From assembly GCA_910585755.1 (NCBI GenBank), contig CAJUFH010000044.1:1-26911 (forward strand): a DNA stretch of 26,911 nucleotides, given 5' to 3'. Of this stretch, positions 6,923 through 15,203 are shown in pieces. The notes under the pieces are model-generated. The model had not been told where the DNA came from and made no database searches. It saw nothing but the letters and a program-made list of their open reading frames with translations. This stretch comes from an uncultured Muribaculaceae bacterium (lineage in GTDB: Bacteria; Bacteroidota; Bacteroidia; Bacteroidales; Muribaculaceae). Numbering within the stretch: position 1 is the stretch's first letter; every line of letters starts with the position of its first letter. A program made the translations under genes and the position numbers.

Positions 6923-7480
6923 ATGTACAATATTGACTTGATAAAAATTGCCAATTCTGCAGATATACCGTTGCAAATCAGCGGGTTGTATGCGGAATCC
7001 TTCCCTGAGGAGGAGCGTCGGCCATGGGGCGACATCCGCCGGCGCATCGACGGGGGTGACCCGTTTTTCAATTTTTATGTTTTACAACATAAAAGCGAAA
7101 ATGTCGGATTTGTGACTATATGGAACCTCCCGGGGAATATATATGTTGAACATTTCGCCATCAATGCCGAGCGGCGCGGGGGCGGTTTCGGAGCGGAAGT
7201 CATAAAGCGCCTGACTTCGGAAGAGGGGTTGCGGTCGATCGGGCTTCCGGTCAAGCCGCTTTTGCTGGAGGTCGAGCTGCCTGAGGCATCCGAGGAGGCG
7301 TCAAGGAGAGTCGGCTTCTATACGCGCAACGGGCTGACAGCGCTTGAGGATGTGCCGTATTTCCAGCCTCCCTATGTTGACGGGCTTCCAGATGTTCCTA
7401 TGATGCTTATGGTGTCGGAGCGGCCTGAAGATCCTGTCAGCATGGCCCGGGTGCTCCATACCATAGTATATAACCAATAG
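6923..7480 (+). CDS. GNAT-family N-acetyltransferase
   Basis: The 185-residue protein has the GNAT fold: LYAESFPEEERRPW near the N-terminus, central strands GFVTIWNLPGNIYVEHFAI, and the acetyl-CoA pyrophosphate loop ERRGGGFGAEVIKR (R-x-x-G-x-G type). The later LLLEVELPEASEEASRRVGFYTRNGL is motif B. The acceptor substrate cannot be predicted. The stop is only 6 nt before the ZnuA-like start, so it is very likely co-transcribed with the zinc-uptake-like genes; whether its job relates to metal uptake is unknown. The C-terminal 30 residues (VSERPEDPVSMARVLH) extend past the core fold. Confidence 0.9.
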   Translation: MYNIDLIKIANSADIPLQISGLYAESFPEEERRPWGDIRRRIDGGDPFFNFYVLQHKSENVGFVTIWNLPGNIYVEHFAINAERRGGGFGAEVIKRLTSEEGLRSIGLPVKPLLLEVELPEASEEASRRVGFYTRNGLTALEDVPYFQPPYVDGLPDVPMMLMVSERPEDPVSMARVLHTIVYNQ

Positions 7481-7486
7481 CGGCAT

Positions 7487-8335
7487 ATGAAATTGAAAAG
7501 TAGTATTATATTGTGCGCGCTCGCCGGGTTGTTGCTGTCGTCATGTGCGGGAAAGCAACCGCGGGACGGGGGCGGACTTATGAAGGTTACGGCGAGTATA
7601 GCGCCTGTCGCATATCTCGCCCGGGAAATCGGGGGGGACAGCGCGGAGGTGCAGGTGCTGCTCCCTCCCGGCAGCGACGCGGAGAGCTTCGAGCCACAGA
7701 TAGGCAAACTTCGCGACCTCGAGGGTGCTTCCCTATTCGCGGCGACCGGGCTGCTGCCGTTCGAGGATAAAATCGCCTCGACCGTCAGGGAGAACGGCGG
7801 GGCGCGGTTCGTGCCCCTCAGCGGCGGAATAGAGCTGATTAAGGGGACGCACGGCGACGGCGAGCCGGACCCCCACATATGGGTGTCGGTAAGGAACCTC
7901 CGCGTCATGGCCCGGACCCTCGCCGAAGCGATGGCGGCTGCCCGGCCCGCGGCGGCTGAATATTTCAACGCCAGGCACGCCCTTCTTGACAACCGTCTTG
8001 ACTCTCTCGACAAAGCCTTTTCGGCGCGGCTCGCGGGGGCCGACAACCCGGTGTTCCTCGTCTGGCATCCGTCGCTCAGCTATTTCGCCCGCGATTACGG
8101 GCTGCGGCAGATCGCGGTAGGTTTCGAGGGGAAGGAACATTCGGCTGTCGGCGCCAGGGAACGGCTCGACGCCGCTCTTGCCGCGTCGCCGAAAGTGTAT
8201 TTTCTCCAGGCCGAGGAGGATCCCCGGGCAGCGGAGACCCTTCCGCTTCCGGCAGGTACCCCGAAAGTCACAATAAACCTGATGGCTTCCGATTGGGAGG
8301 CTGAAATAAAGAAAGTAGCCGATGCCTTGCGTTAA
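7487..8335 (+). CDS. znuA: ZnuA-like metal ABC transporter substrate-binding lipoprotein
   Basis: This cluster A-I solute-binding protein (282 residues) would bind Zn or Mn. A signal peptide ends in the lipobox LLSSC with Cys20, so it is membrane-tethered. Metal ligands expected for the family are visible: H130 in DPHIWVS and H194 in VWHPSLSYFARDYGL, plus E214/H218 in the EGKEHSA segment. The position of the first family His, normally PHSFEP-like, is Glu66 here (DAESFEP). The His/acidic loop typical of ZnuA is reduced to GTHGDGEPD. It overlaps the ATPase gene by 14 nt. Substrate is inferred; Mn or Fe is possible. Confidence 0.88.
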   Translation: MKLKSSIILCALAGLLLSSCAGKQPRDGGGLMKVTASIAPVAYLAREIGGDSAEVQVLLPPGSDAESFEPQIGKLRDLEGASLFAATGLLPFEDKIASTVRENGGARFVPLSGGIELIKGTHGDGEPDPHIWVSVRNLRVMARTLAEAMAAARPAAAEYFNARHALLDNRLDSLDKAFSARLAGADNPVFLVWHPSLSYFARDYGLRQIAVGFEGKEHSAVGARERLDAALAASPKVYFLQAEEDPRAAETLPLPAGTPKVTINLMASDWEAEIKKVADALR

Positions 8336-9023
8336 TCCGTCAAACGAGCCTGTAATCAGGCTGCGCGACATAAGCCTGTCGCGCGACGAGCGAGTGATTC
8401 TCTCGGGTATCAACTTGGAGGCGCGCCGCGGCGACCTTATGGCGATTACCGGGCCGAACGGGGGAGGTAAGACCACCCTGCTTAGAATAATCCTCGGACT
8501 CCAGCGCCCCGATACGGGGAGTGTTGAGTATTTCGGCGCTGACGGCGCGGTCGCCCGGCGGCTGAAGTTCGGCTACCTGCCGCAGAAAAATTCCATTGAC
8601 GCCCGTTTCCCGATTACGACCCGCGAGGTTATTTCCTCGGGGCTGCTTTCGTCGGAGGGGATGCCGCGGAGCGAGCGCGACCGCCGGATAGAGGAGGCGC
8701 TTGAACTGATGGAGCTTACAAGCCATGCCGACCATCCGATTGGGGCGCTCTCCGGAGGGCAGTTGCAGCGGGCGATGATGGGGCGCGCGCTGATTTCCCG
8801 GCCGGAAGTCCTGGTGTTCGACGAGCCGCTGAGCTATCTCGACAGCCGTTTTGAGCAACGCACGTATGACATAATCTCGTCGCTGCCGAAAGACACGACG
8901 GTCATAATCGTCTCACACCAGATGAGCGTCCTGGCGGGGATTACGACGCGCCATTTCATAGTGGACCGCACTTTGAGCGAGTGCCATGCCCACCATCACC
9001 ATGCGCCGGTGGCGTGCGATTAA
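8322..9023 (+). CDS. znuC: ZnuC-like metal ABC transporter ATP-binding protein
   Basis: The 233-residue ATPase has Walker A GPNGGGKTT (residues 44-52), a Q-loop in YLPQKNS, the signature LSGGQ, Walker B VLVFDEP and the H-loop VSH, closest to the zinc/manganese subfamily. The last 17 residues are rich in His (HAHHHHAP) and Cys, a possible metal-binding tail. Its ATG lies inside znuA, 14 nt before the znuA stop. No membrane permease gene (ZnuB type) follows; the next gene is an unrelated carboxyltransferase with its own promoter. It must therefore work with a permease encoded elsewhere, or the cluster is reduced. Confidence 0.9.
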   Translation: MPCVNPSNEPVIRLRDISLSRDERVILSGINLEARRGDLMAITGPNGGGKTTLLRIILGLQRPDTGSVEYFGADGAVARRLKFGYLPQKNSIDARFPITTREVISSGLLSSEGMPRSERDRRIEEALELMELTSHADHPIGALSGGQLQRAMMGRALISRPEVLVFDEPLSYLDSRFEQRTYDIISSLPKDTTVIIVSHQMSVLAGITTRHFIVDRTLSECHAHHHHAPVACD

Positions 9024-9073
9024 AAATTGATGAAAAAAACGGGCTTTTTCGCGATTTTGTACGCGATCAGTTC

Positions 9074-9104
9074 TTTGGAATGTCAAAAAAAAATGCTAAG
9101 TTTG
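9074..9104 (+). promoter_or_regulatory. Strong promoter of the biotin carboxyltransferase gene
   Basis: TTTG (9074-9077), a 19-nt spacer rich in A, and TAAGTTTG (9097-9104) match the Bacteroidetes promoter exactly. The leader to the ATG at 9182 is about 70 nt. This is the best promoter match in the window. Confidence 0.75.
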
Positions 9105-9181
9105 CAACCTGATAGCTTGTAGTATCACATCGCTCAATACACGTTTTTCAGACATTATTCACATCTAACAAATTATCAGAT

Positions 9182-11068
9182 ATGGAGAAGAAGTTAAGAA
9201 TCAGGGACCTTACCCTGCGCGACGGTCAGCAGTCGCTCTTCGCAACCCGCCTGAAACAGTCGGACATAGATCCGCTGCTTCCCCTTTACAAGGACGCGGG
9301 CTTCTACATCATGGAGGTCTGGGGCGGAGCCGTTCCCGACTCTGTGATGCGCTACCTCGACGAATCTCCCTGGGAGCGCCTGCGCAAGATTTCAAAGGCC
9401 ATCGACGGCCGCTCGCTCCTTTCGGCCCTTTCCCGCGGCCGCAACCTCTTCGGCTATGTGCCTTATCCCGACAGCGTTCTGGAGGGCTTCTATAAGGAGG
9501 CTATCAAAAACGGCCTCAACGTGATGCGCATCTTCGACGCCCTCAACGACATCGACAATGTCAAGGAGTCGATCCGCCTCATCAACGAACTCGGCGGCAT
9601 TGCCGATGCCGCTGTCTGCTATACCGTAGACCCCAAGGACGAACCCGCCGAAGCTCCCCGCAAGCAGGGATTCTTCGGCCGCCTGTTCGGCAAGAAGGAA
9701 GAGCCCGTCGCCCCGAAGAAAATCTTCACCGACGAGTACTTCGTCGAAAAGGCAAAGGAAATGGAACGCCTCGGAGCGAAGATTATCACTCTGAAAGACA
9801 TGGCCGGCCTGGTCAACCCGATGCGCGCCGCTTCGATTATCTCGAAGCTCAAGGCAGCAGTGAAGGTTCCGGTGGACTTCCACACCCACTGCACCCCCGG
9901 CTACGGCCTCGCTTCCTCCCTTATGGCAATCATGAACGGGGTCGACATCCTCGACACCAACATCTGGTGGTTCGGCGAAGGCTCTGCCGCTCCCGCTATC
10001 GAGCTGGTCTACATCTTCTGCCAGAAGCTCGGCGTTGAAGTCGAGTGTAATATGGAGAAGGTCGGCGAAATCCGCAAGCAGCTCAAGGACGTGCGCAAGC
10101 GCATGGCCGACTTCGACCTCAACAAGGACAAGTTCCCCAACGAGTTCGATCCCCTCACCGACAAACTCCCCGCCGAAATCGACGCTCTGTTCGACAAGGC
10201 AATCGCCGCTGGAAAGGCCGGCAACGAGGAGGAACTTCTCGAAGCCTGCCACGCCATCGAGGCATATTTCGGTTTCCCGAAACCCAACCTGCTCGTCAAG
10301 GAGGCGGAAGTCCCCGGCGGCATGTACTCCAACATGGTCGCCCAGCTCAAGGCCCTCCAGGCATCCGACCTTCTTGAGGACGCCATGAAGCTCATCCCGA
10401 AGGTTCGCCGCGACGCCGGCCTGGTTCCCCTGGTAACCCCGACCAGCCAGATTGTAGGCTCCCAGGCAGTGCTTCTCGCTCTTGACCGCCGCAAGGGCAA
10501 TCCCGATTACTCGCAGGCCAACAACCAGTTCGTATCGCTCGTCAAGGGTGAGTACGGACACACTCCCGTTCCTGTGGATCCCGCTTTCCGCGAGAAACTG
10601 ACCGGCTCGCCTGTAGAAAAGCCCTACGATGTCTCCAAATACAAGAAACCCGAGAACCCGACCGTAGCCGAACTCGGCGGAGTGAAACTCGCTTCCAACA
10701 AGGAGGAAGAGCTGCTGCTCGAACTTCTTCCCAACGTTGCCAAAACCTTTCTCACCAACCGCCGCAAGGAGGAATATGCCGAGAAGGCTCCCGCCGCGCC
10801 CGTCAAGGAGGAAAAGGCAGCGGAAGCACCCGCGGCCGCCGATGAGCCGATTACCGGGGAGGTGTTCCGCGCACCGATGGGTGGCCGTATCGTTGAGATT
10901 CGCGTCAAGGCCGGCGACAAGGTCAAGAAGGGCCAGCTCATGATGGTTTACGAGGCCATGAAGATGGAGAACGACCTCGAGGCCGAGCGCGACCTTACGG
11001 TGAAGCGCGTCTTCGTCAAGCCTGACGAGACTGTCGGCACCGACCAGGTACTCATCGAATTTGAATAA
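9182..11068 (+). CDS. Biotin-dependent carboxyltransferase: oxaloacetate decarboxylase alpha / pyruvate carboxylase subunit B
   Basis: The 628-residue protein moves CO2 between oxaloacetate (or a related acid) and biotin. Domains in order are an HMGL-like TIM barrel carboxyltransferase (about 5-300; RDGQQSLFATR at 13-23, catalytic-type Lys205 in LKDMAG, metal ligands H234 and H236 in DFHTHCTPG), a PYC_OADA conserved domain (about 310-470), an Ala/Glu/Pro linker (about 535-560), and a biotinyl domain with EAMKMEN and biotin Lys594. An unusual Lys-rich insertion lies at 152-180. No beta/gamma membrane subunits or biotin carboxylase are adjacent, so whether it pumps sodium or works in a soluble complex is open. 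Many codons end in C, fitting high expression. Confidence 0.9.
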   Translation: MEKKLRIRDLTLRDGQQSLFATRLKQSDIDPLLPLYKDAGFYIMEVWGGAVPDSVMRYLDESPWERLRKISKAIDGRSLLSALSRGRNLFGYVPYPDSVLEGFYKEAIKNGLNVMRIFDALNDIDNVKESIRLINELGGIADAAVCYTVDPKDEPAEAPRKQGFFGRLFGKKEEPVAPKKIFTDEYFVEKAKEMERLGAKIITLKDMAGLVNPMRAASIISKLKAAVKVPVDFHTHCTPGYGLASSLMAIMNGVDILDTNIWWFGEGSAAPAIELVYIFCQKLGVEVECNMEKVGEIRKQLKDVRKRMADFDLNKDKFPNEFDPLTDKLPAEIDALFDKAIAAGKAGNEEELLEACHAIEAYFGFPKPNLLVKEAEVPGGMYSNMVAQLKALQASDLLEDAMKLIPKVRRDAGLVPLVTPTSQIVGSQAVLLALDRRKGNPDYSQANNQFVSLVKGEYGHTPVPVDPAFREKLTGSPVEKPYDVSKYKKPENPTVAELGGVKLASNKEEELLLELLPNVAKTFLTNRRKEEYAEKAPAAPVKEEKAAEAPAAADEPITGEVFRAPMGGRIVEIRVKAGDKVKKGQLMMVYEAMKMENDLEAERDLTVKRVFVKPDETVGTDQVLIEFE

Positions 11069-11091
11069 GCTACCGCCTAATACAGAAACCG

Positions 11092-11128
11092 AGGCTCCCC
11101 GCCCCCAAAGCGGGGGGCCTTTCTTTTT
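11092..11128 (+). terminator. Rho-independent terminator after the carboxyltransferase gene
   Basis: AGGCTCCCCGC (11092-11102) pairs with GCGGGGGGCCT (11110-11120) through 11 bp including one G-T wobble, with a 7-nt loop CCCCAAA, followed by TTCTTTTT. It separates this gene from cydA. Confidence 0.88.
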
Positions 11129-11160
11129 ACCTTTACACCATAAAAACTACTTAAATAACA

Positions 11161-12732
11161 ATGGATGACTTACTAAGCACCGTAGACTGGTCGCGATGGC
11201 AATTCGCCCTGACGGCCATAGTCCACTGGCTCTTCGTGCCCCTGTCAATCGGGTTGTCCCTGATTGTCGGAATCATGGAGACGATTTATTACAAAACGAA
11301 AAAGGAGCGCTGGAAGCGTCTGGCGAAGTTCTGGATGCTGCTCTTCGGCATCAATTTTGCCTGCGGAGTGGCAACCGGGATTATCCTGGAGTTCGAGTTC
11401 GGAACGAACTGGTCCAACTATTCCTGGTTCGTCGGGGATATATTCGGCGCTCCACTCGCGATCGAGGGTATCGCCGCGTTCTTCCTTGAATCGACCTTTA
11501 TCGCGGTGATGTTCTTCGGCTGGAAACGCGTCAGCCCAGGTTTCCATCTCGCGTCGACCTGGCTCACCGCTATCGGTATCTGCCTGTCGGCTTTCTGGAT
11601 TCTGGTGGCCAACGCCTGGATGCAGTATCCTGCGGGAATGGAGTTTGACCCGGCTCAGATGCGCAATGTAATGGTTTCCTTCTCGGATGTCGCGCTTTCG
11701 CCGGTCGCTATCAACAAGTTTTTTCATACCGTCCTGAGCGGATGGGTTCTCGGCGCGGGCTTCGTTGTCGGGGTCAGCTCCTGGTTCCTGTTCCGCAAGA
11801 GCAATGTCGTGTTCGCCAAGGATTCGATGAAGATTGCATCGTGGGTAGGACTGGTAGGCATCATCCTGACGATGTGGACTGGCGACGGCTCCGCTGTCGA
11901 GGTCTCTAAGGTGCAGCCGATGAAGCTCGCGGCGATGGAGGGGCTTTACAACGGTTCCAACGGGCAGGGGCTTGTCGGTTTCGGTATCCTCGACCCGTCG
12001 AAAGAGCGGGCCGACGGCCGGAACCCGATGCTTTTTGAAATCGAGATACCCAAAGGGCTTTCCCTTCTGGCAAAGCACGACCTGAACGCCTTTGTTCCCG
12101 GCATAAACGACCTTATCGACGGAATCGAGCTTGACGCGAACGGCGACACGGTGCGCACCGTCAGCTATTACGAGCGCATCGAGCGCGGCATGGCCGCCCA
12201 GCAGGCGCTTCGCGACTACGACGCGGCTTCCAAGGCCGGCGACACGGCGGCTATGGCCGACGCGGAGTCGCGCCTGAAGGCCGATTTCCAGTATTTCGGC
12301 TACGGATATCTCTCGACCCCCGACGAGGCTGTGCCCCCGGTAGCGATAACCTTCTACGCATTCCGAGTGATGGTGATTTGCGGCGGTTATTTCCTGCTGT
12401 TCTTCCTCGTGATGCTGTTCCTGAGCTATCGCAAGCCGGAACATCTTGAAAACCGATGGGTGCTATTCTTCGGCATCCTCACCATTCCCCTGGTATGGCT
12501 CGCTTCCGAGGCCGGATGGGTAGTGGCCGAAGTAGGTCGCCAGCCGTGGGTAATTGAGGGGCTTCTCCCGACCCGTGCGGCTGTCAGCTCCATTTCTGCC
12601 GGTTCGGTGCAGCTCACTTTCTGGCTGTTCGCGATAGTGTTCGCCGGCCTGCTTGCCGCTGAGATTTCAATCCTCTGCAAAGAAATCAAGAAGGCGTCGA
12701 AGCGCGACATCCTTGCCGACGACAAACATTAA
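11161..12732 (+). CDS. cydA: Cytochrome bd quinol oxidase subunit I
   Basis: CydA is the haem-bearing subunit of cytochrome bd, which oxidises quinol and reduces O2 with high affinity in the inner membrane. The 523-residue protein keeps the key residues: H22 (equivalent to E. coli H19), E102 and E110 in LAIEGIAAFFLEST, H189 in NKFFHT and M404 in FRVMV (b558 ligands), and K255/E260 of the Q-loop motif VQPMKLAAMEG. The periplasmic Q-loop region spans about 250-395, with an acidic/Ala-rich stretch around 340-375. About nine transmembrane helices are present. cydB follows after 20 nt. The upstream -7-like TACCTTTA (11128-11135) is weak; no clear promoter was found. Confidence 0.97.
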   Translation: MDDLLSTVDWSRWQFALTAIVHWLFVPLSIGLSLIVGIMETIYYKTKKERWKRLAKFWMLLFGINFACGVATGIILEFEFGTNWSNYSWFVGDIFGAPLAIEGIAAFFLESTFIAVMFFGWKRVSPGFHLASTWLTAIGICLSAFWILVANAWMQYPAGMEFDPAQMRNVMVSFSDVALSPVAINKFFHTVLSGWVLGAGFVVGVSSWFLFRKSNVVFAKDSMKIASWVGLVGIILTMWTGDGSAVEVSKVQPMKLAAMEGLYNGSNGQGLVGFGILDPSKERADGRNPMLFEIEIPKGLSLLAKHDLNAFVPGINDLIDGIELDANGDTVRTVSYYERIERGMAAQQALRDYDAASKAGDTAAMADAESRLKADFQYFGYGYLSTPDEAVPPVAITFYAFRVMVICGGYFLLFFLVMLFLSYRKPEHLENRWVLFFGILTIPLVWLASEAGWVVAEVGRQPWVIEGLLPTRAAVSSISAGSVQLTFWLFAIVFAGLLAAEISILCKEIKKASKRDILADDKH

Positions 12733-12752
12733 CCCCCTGTGACATAGAATTT

Positions 12753-13898
12753 ATGGAAGCATTACAGATTTATTGGTGGTTCGTCATATCGCTGCTTGGC
12801 GGGCTGCTGGTGTTCCTTCTCTTCGTTCAGGGAGGACAGACAATGATATGGTCGGCGGAAAACGAGGAGCGCAAGCGGCTCTACGTCAATGTGCTCGGCC
12901 GTAAATGGGAACTAACGTTCACCACGCTCGTCACATTCGGCGGAGCTTTCTTCGCGTCGTTCCCGTTGTATTACTCGACGAGTTTCGGAGGGGCTTACTG
13001 GCTCTGGATGCTGATTCTGTTCAGCTTTATCCTCCAGGCGGTCAGCTACGAGTTCCGGTCGAAACCGGCCAATTTGTTCGGACAGCGTACCTACGACATG
13101 TTCCTTTGGATAAACGGTTTCGTCGGGTGTGTGCTGTTGGGCGTGGCCGTCGGGATGCAGTTTTTCGGCGCCGAGTTCTTTATCTCGCGCCAGAGCATCC
13201 TTGACGCCGGTTCCCCGGTGATTTCCGTATGGAACGACAGCCACGGCCTGGAGCAGGTATTCTCCTGGCGCCCGTTAGTGCTCGGTTTCGCGGTATATTT
13301 CCTGGCCCGCACCCTCGGCGTGCTATTCCTGTACCGCAATGTCAGCGACCCGAAGGAAGAGGAGTTCTGCAAGCTCTGCCGCAAGCGTATCCTTGTCAAC
13401 GGCGTGGTTTTCGTGTTCCTGTTCTTGGCGTTCCTCGGAGTCCTGTTCACCGCCAACGGTTACAGCCTTGACGAGACGACGGGCCATTTCGAGCAGATTC
13501 CGTACAAGTACCTCTTCAACCTGATTGAAATGTGGTGGATTGGCGCGCTGTTCCTTATCGGAGTTCTCGCTGTGCTTTACGGCGTACTCCGCGGCGCACT
13601 TGACCCGAAATTCCGCGGTGCCGCGTTCTGGTGGGCCGGGATAGGGGTTGTCGTGGTTGTAACCTGCCTTTTCTGCATCAGCGGATATAACAATACCGCC
13701 TATCTTCCCTCGACCTCAAACCCCGACTGTTCGCTGACAATCGCCAACAGCTCTTCGACTGAGTTTACCCTTACCGTAATGGCCTGGGTTACGCTCCTGC
13801 TCCCCGTTGTCATAGGTTATATCGCATATGTATGGCACAAGATGACGAATCCCCCCGTTACCGATGCCGAAATGCGCTCAACCGACCATAACTATTAA
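12753..13898 (+). CDS. cydB: Cytochrome bd quinol oxidase subunit II
   Basis: CydB (381 residues) is the structural partner of CydA. It is very hydrophobic, with about nine helices, and starts with the family-typical YWWFVISLLGGLLVFLLFVQGGQTM. The segments YEFRSKPAN and FGQRTYDMFLWINGF follow the CydB pattern, and the C-terminus ends with a VIGYIAYVWHKM helix. It lies 20 nt after cydA and ends at a strong hairpin, completing a two-gene unit. No small CydX-like gene was seen after it. Confidence 0.96.
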   Translation: MEALQIYWWFVISLLGGLLVFLLFVQGGQTMIWSAENEERKRLYVNVLGRKWELTFTTLVTFGGAFFASFPLYYSTSFGGAYWLWMLILFSFILQAVSYEFRSKPANLFGQRTYDMFLWINGFVGCVLLGVAVGMQFFGAEFFISRQSILDAGSPVISVWNDSHGLEQVFSWRPLVLGFAVYFLARTLGVLFLYRNVSDPKEEEFCKLCRKRILVNGVVFVFLFLAFLGVLFTANGYSLDETTGHFEQIPYKYLFNLIEMWWIGALFLIGVLAVLYGVLRGALDPKFRGAAFWWAGIGVVVVVTCLFCISGYNNTAYLPSTSNPDCSLTIANSSSTEFTLTVMAWVTLLLPVVIGYIAYVWHKMTNPPVTDAEMRSTDHNY

Positions 13899-13918
13899 TC
13901 CCCTCCCATCCGGGTACG

Positions 13919-13955
13919 AAAAGCGCTGTGTCATAATTTTTGACACAGCGCTTTC
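13919..13955. terminator. Bidirectional terminator between cydB and the PHP phosphatase gene
   Basis: AAAGCGCTGTGTCA (13920-13933) pairs perfectly with TGACACAGCGCTTT (13941-13954), a 14-bp stem with a TAATTTT loop. It lies between the convergent stops at 13898 and 13970 and can serve both. The A/T ends of the stem supply the U tract in each direction. Confidence 0.8.
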
Positions 13956-13969
13956 TATATTGTTAGTAC

Positions 13970-14725
13970 TTATTTGTTTTCGGGGAGGAAGGCCGTATCG
14001 TTCAGAATCCGGGGGGCGAGGAGGGCGGCATGGCGGCGGTAGTCCTTGGAGCCGATGTAGGCCTCGATTGCCTCGCAGTGGGTAAGATTGTGCATGTCGG
14101 AGCCGAGGAAGTCGACCATATGGTTATCAATCAGGTATTCCGCGGTATGCTTGACATCCTTGCCGTAGTGGCCGGCGAGGCTGAGGAGGTTGACCTGGAA
14201 GAGGGTTCCGGCGTTGTGGAGCTGCTCGTAGCGGTCGCGTTTCGAGAAATAGTACGAATATCTCTCGGGGTGGGCGAGAATCGGGCGGAATCCGCGGATT
14301 TTGAGGTCGAAGAGGAGCTCGTCGAGATGCCACGCTTCCTGGATGAAGGAGTTTTCGACCAGCAGGTATCTGTTGGGCATCGGGGTAAGGTTCCCGGCCT
14401 CGAGCTGTTGCTGGAAGAAGCCGTCGAGGCGGTATTCGGCGGAGTGGAGCAGCTCGATATCCGTGCCGTTCGACTCGACCGCGGCGCGCAGCTTCTCGAA
14501 CGCATTGCTGATTATCTCCGGGGTGTTCTCGAACGTGTCCTGGGTAACGTGGGGGGTGGTTATAATGCGCCTGATGCCCCATCCGTATTCGCGGGCGACG
14601 AGCTCGGCCGCGGGAACAGCCTCCTTCTGGCCGTCGTCAATGCCGGGCACAAGATGGCAGTGTATGTCGGTATGGAAGAACAGTTCGACCGGTTCGGCCG
14701 GCTTTCTCCTGAAGAAGTTGAACAT
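13970..14725 (-). CDS. CpsB/YwqE-type PHP-domain tyrosine-protein phosphatase
   Basis: The 251-residue protein is a metal-dependent PHP-fold phosphatase of the CpsB/YwqE type, which dephosphorylates bacterial tyrosine kinases that control capsule or exopolysaccharide synthesis. Metal-binding motifs are visible in order: HTDIHCHLVPGIDDG (H18, H22, H24), TTPH, HSAEY, LAHPERY and GSDMHN. It has no signal peptide. No tyrosine kinase or polysaccharide genes are in the window, so its partner is elsewhere. It has its own promoter (14752-14782) and converges with cydB. Length is typical of the family. Confidence 0.92.
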   Translation of the reverse strand: MFNFFRRKPAEPVELFFHTDIHCHLVPGIDDGQKEAVPAAELVAREYGWGIRRIITTPHVTQDTFENTPEIISNAFEKLRAAVESNGTDIELLHSAEYRLDGFFQQQLEAGNLTPMPNRYLLVENSFIQEAWHLDELLFDLKIRGFRPILAHPERYSYYFSKRDRYEQLHNAGTLFQVNLLSLAGHYGKDVKHTAEYLIDNHMVDFLGSDMHNLTHCEAIEAYIGSKDYRRHAALLAPRILNDTAFLPENK

Positions 14726-14739
14726 AGGGATTCTTATGA

Positions 14740-14782
14740 TTTTTCAGCGGGCAAAGTTACTGAAAAAACGCGACATAGCAAT
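14740..14782 (-). promoter_or_regulatory. Promoter of the PHP phosphatase gene within an inverted repeat
   Basis: On the minus strand TAACTTTG (14752-14759) is an exact -7 box, with ATTG (14779-14782) 19 nt upstream as a near -33. TTTTTCAG (14740-14747) and CTGAAAAA (14760-14767) are perfect 8-bp inverted arms that bracket the -7 box, a possible operator. Confidence 0.6.
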
Positions 14783-14866
14783 ACCGGCCGGATAGAGTAT
14801 TGTCCGGCGCGGCATTGCTCGAGTTGCGTTTGATGTATGTAAGTGCCAGATATAGGCAGGGGAGGG

Positions 14867-15166
14867 TTATTCGGCGTGTTCCATGATTTTGGCAACCAGG
14901 AAGTCGGCCTGCTGGACGCCTACAGTGCGCCAGATTGGTTCGCCGTTTTTGAAAAGGATGAGCGTCGGGACGGACTGCACGCGGAAACGAGCCGCCAGTT
15001 CGGCGTTTTTGTCAATGTCGATTTTCACGATTGTTCCCTTGTCGCCTACTTTTTCCTTGACTTGCTCCAGAATCGGGGACTGCATTTTGCACGGGCCGCA
15101 CCATACGGCGAAGAAGTCAACGAGGGTAGGAACCGGTGATTTGATTATTTCCTGAAAGTCGTTCAT
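14867..15166 (-). CDS. trx: Thioredoxin
   Basis: The 99-residue protein is a canonical cytoplasmic thioredoxin that reduces disulfides in client proteins. It has the active site WCGPCK (Cys23 and Cys26), the cis-proline loop VQSVPTLILF, and the final helix QADFLVAKIMEHAE. There is no signal peptide or lipobox, so it is not an envelope oxidoreductase. It is divergent from dapA with 185 bp between the start codons. The upstream region contains a short CGCGGT-CTTA-ACCGCG hairpin, but no TAnnTTTG box was seen on the minus strand. Confidence 0.95.
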   Translation of the reverse strand: MNDFQEIIKSPVPTLVDFFAVWCGPCKMQSPILEQVKEKVGDKGTIVKIDIDKNAELAARFRVQSVPTLILFKNGEPIWRTVGVQQADFLVAKIMEHAE

Positions 15167-15203
15167 ATTGAGTTGGGTTTTAGTTGTTCTGGTTTGTGAT
15201 GAC

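Noticed and set aside
9030..9056. Terminator after the ZnuC-like gene
   Set aside because: The GAAAAA...TTTTTC pairing has almost no GC pairs, too weak to call.
9392..10561. 389-codon open frame on the minus strand
   Set aside because: It lies fully inside the carboxyltransferase gene, whose domains are intact; the antisense product is low-complexity Leu/Val/Glu.
11245..12444. 399-codon open frame on the minus strand
   Set aside because: It is antisense to cydA; composition is Arg/His/Glu-rich with no recognisable motif.
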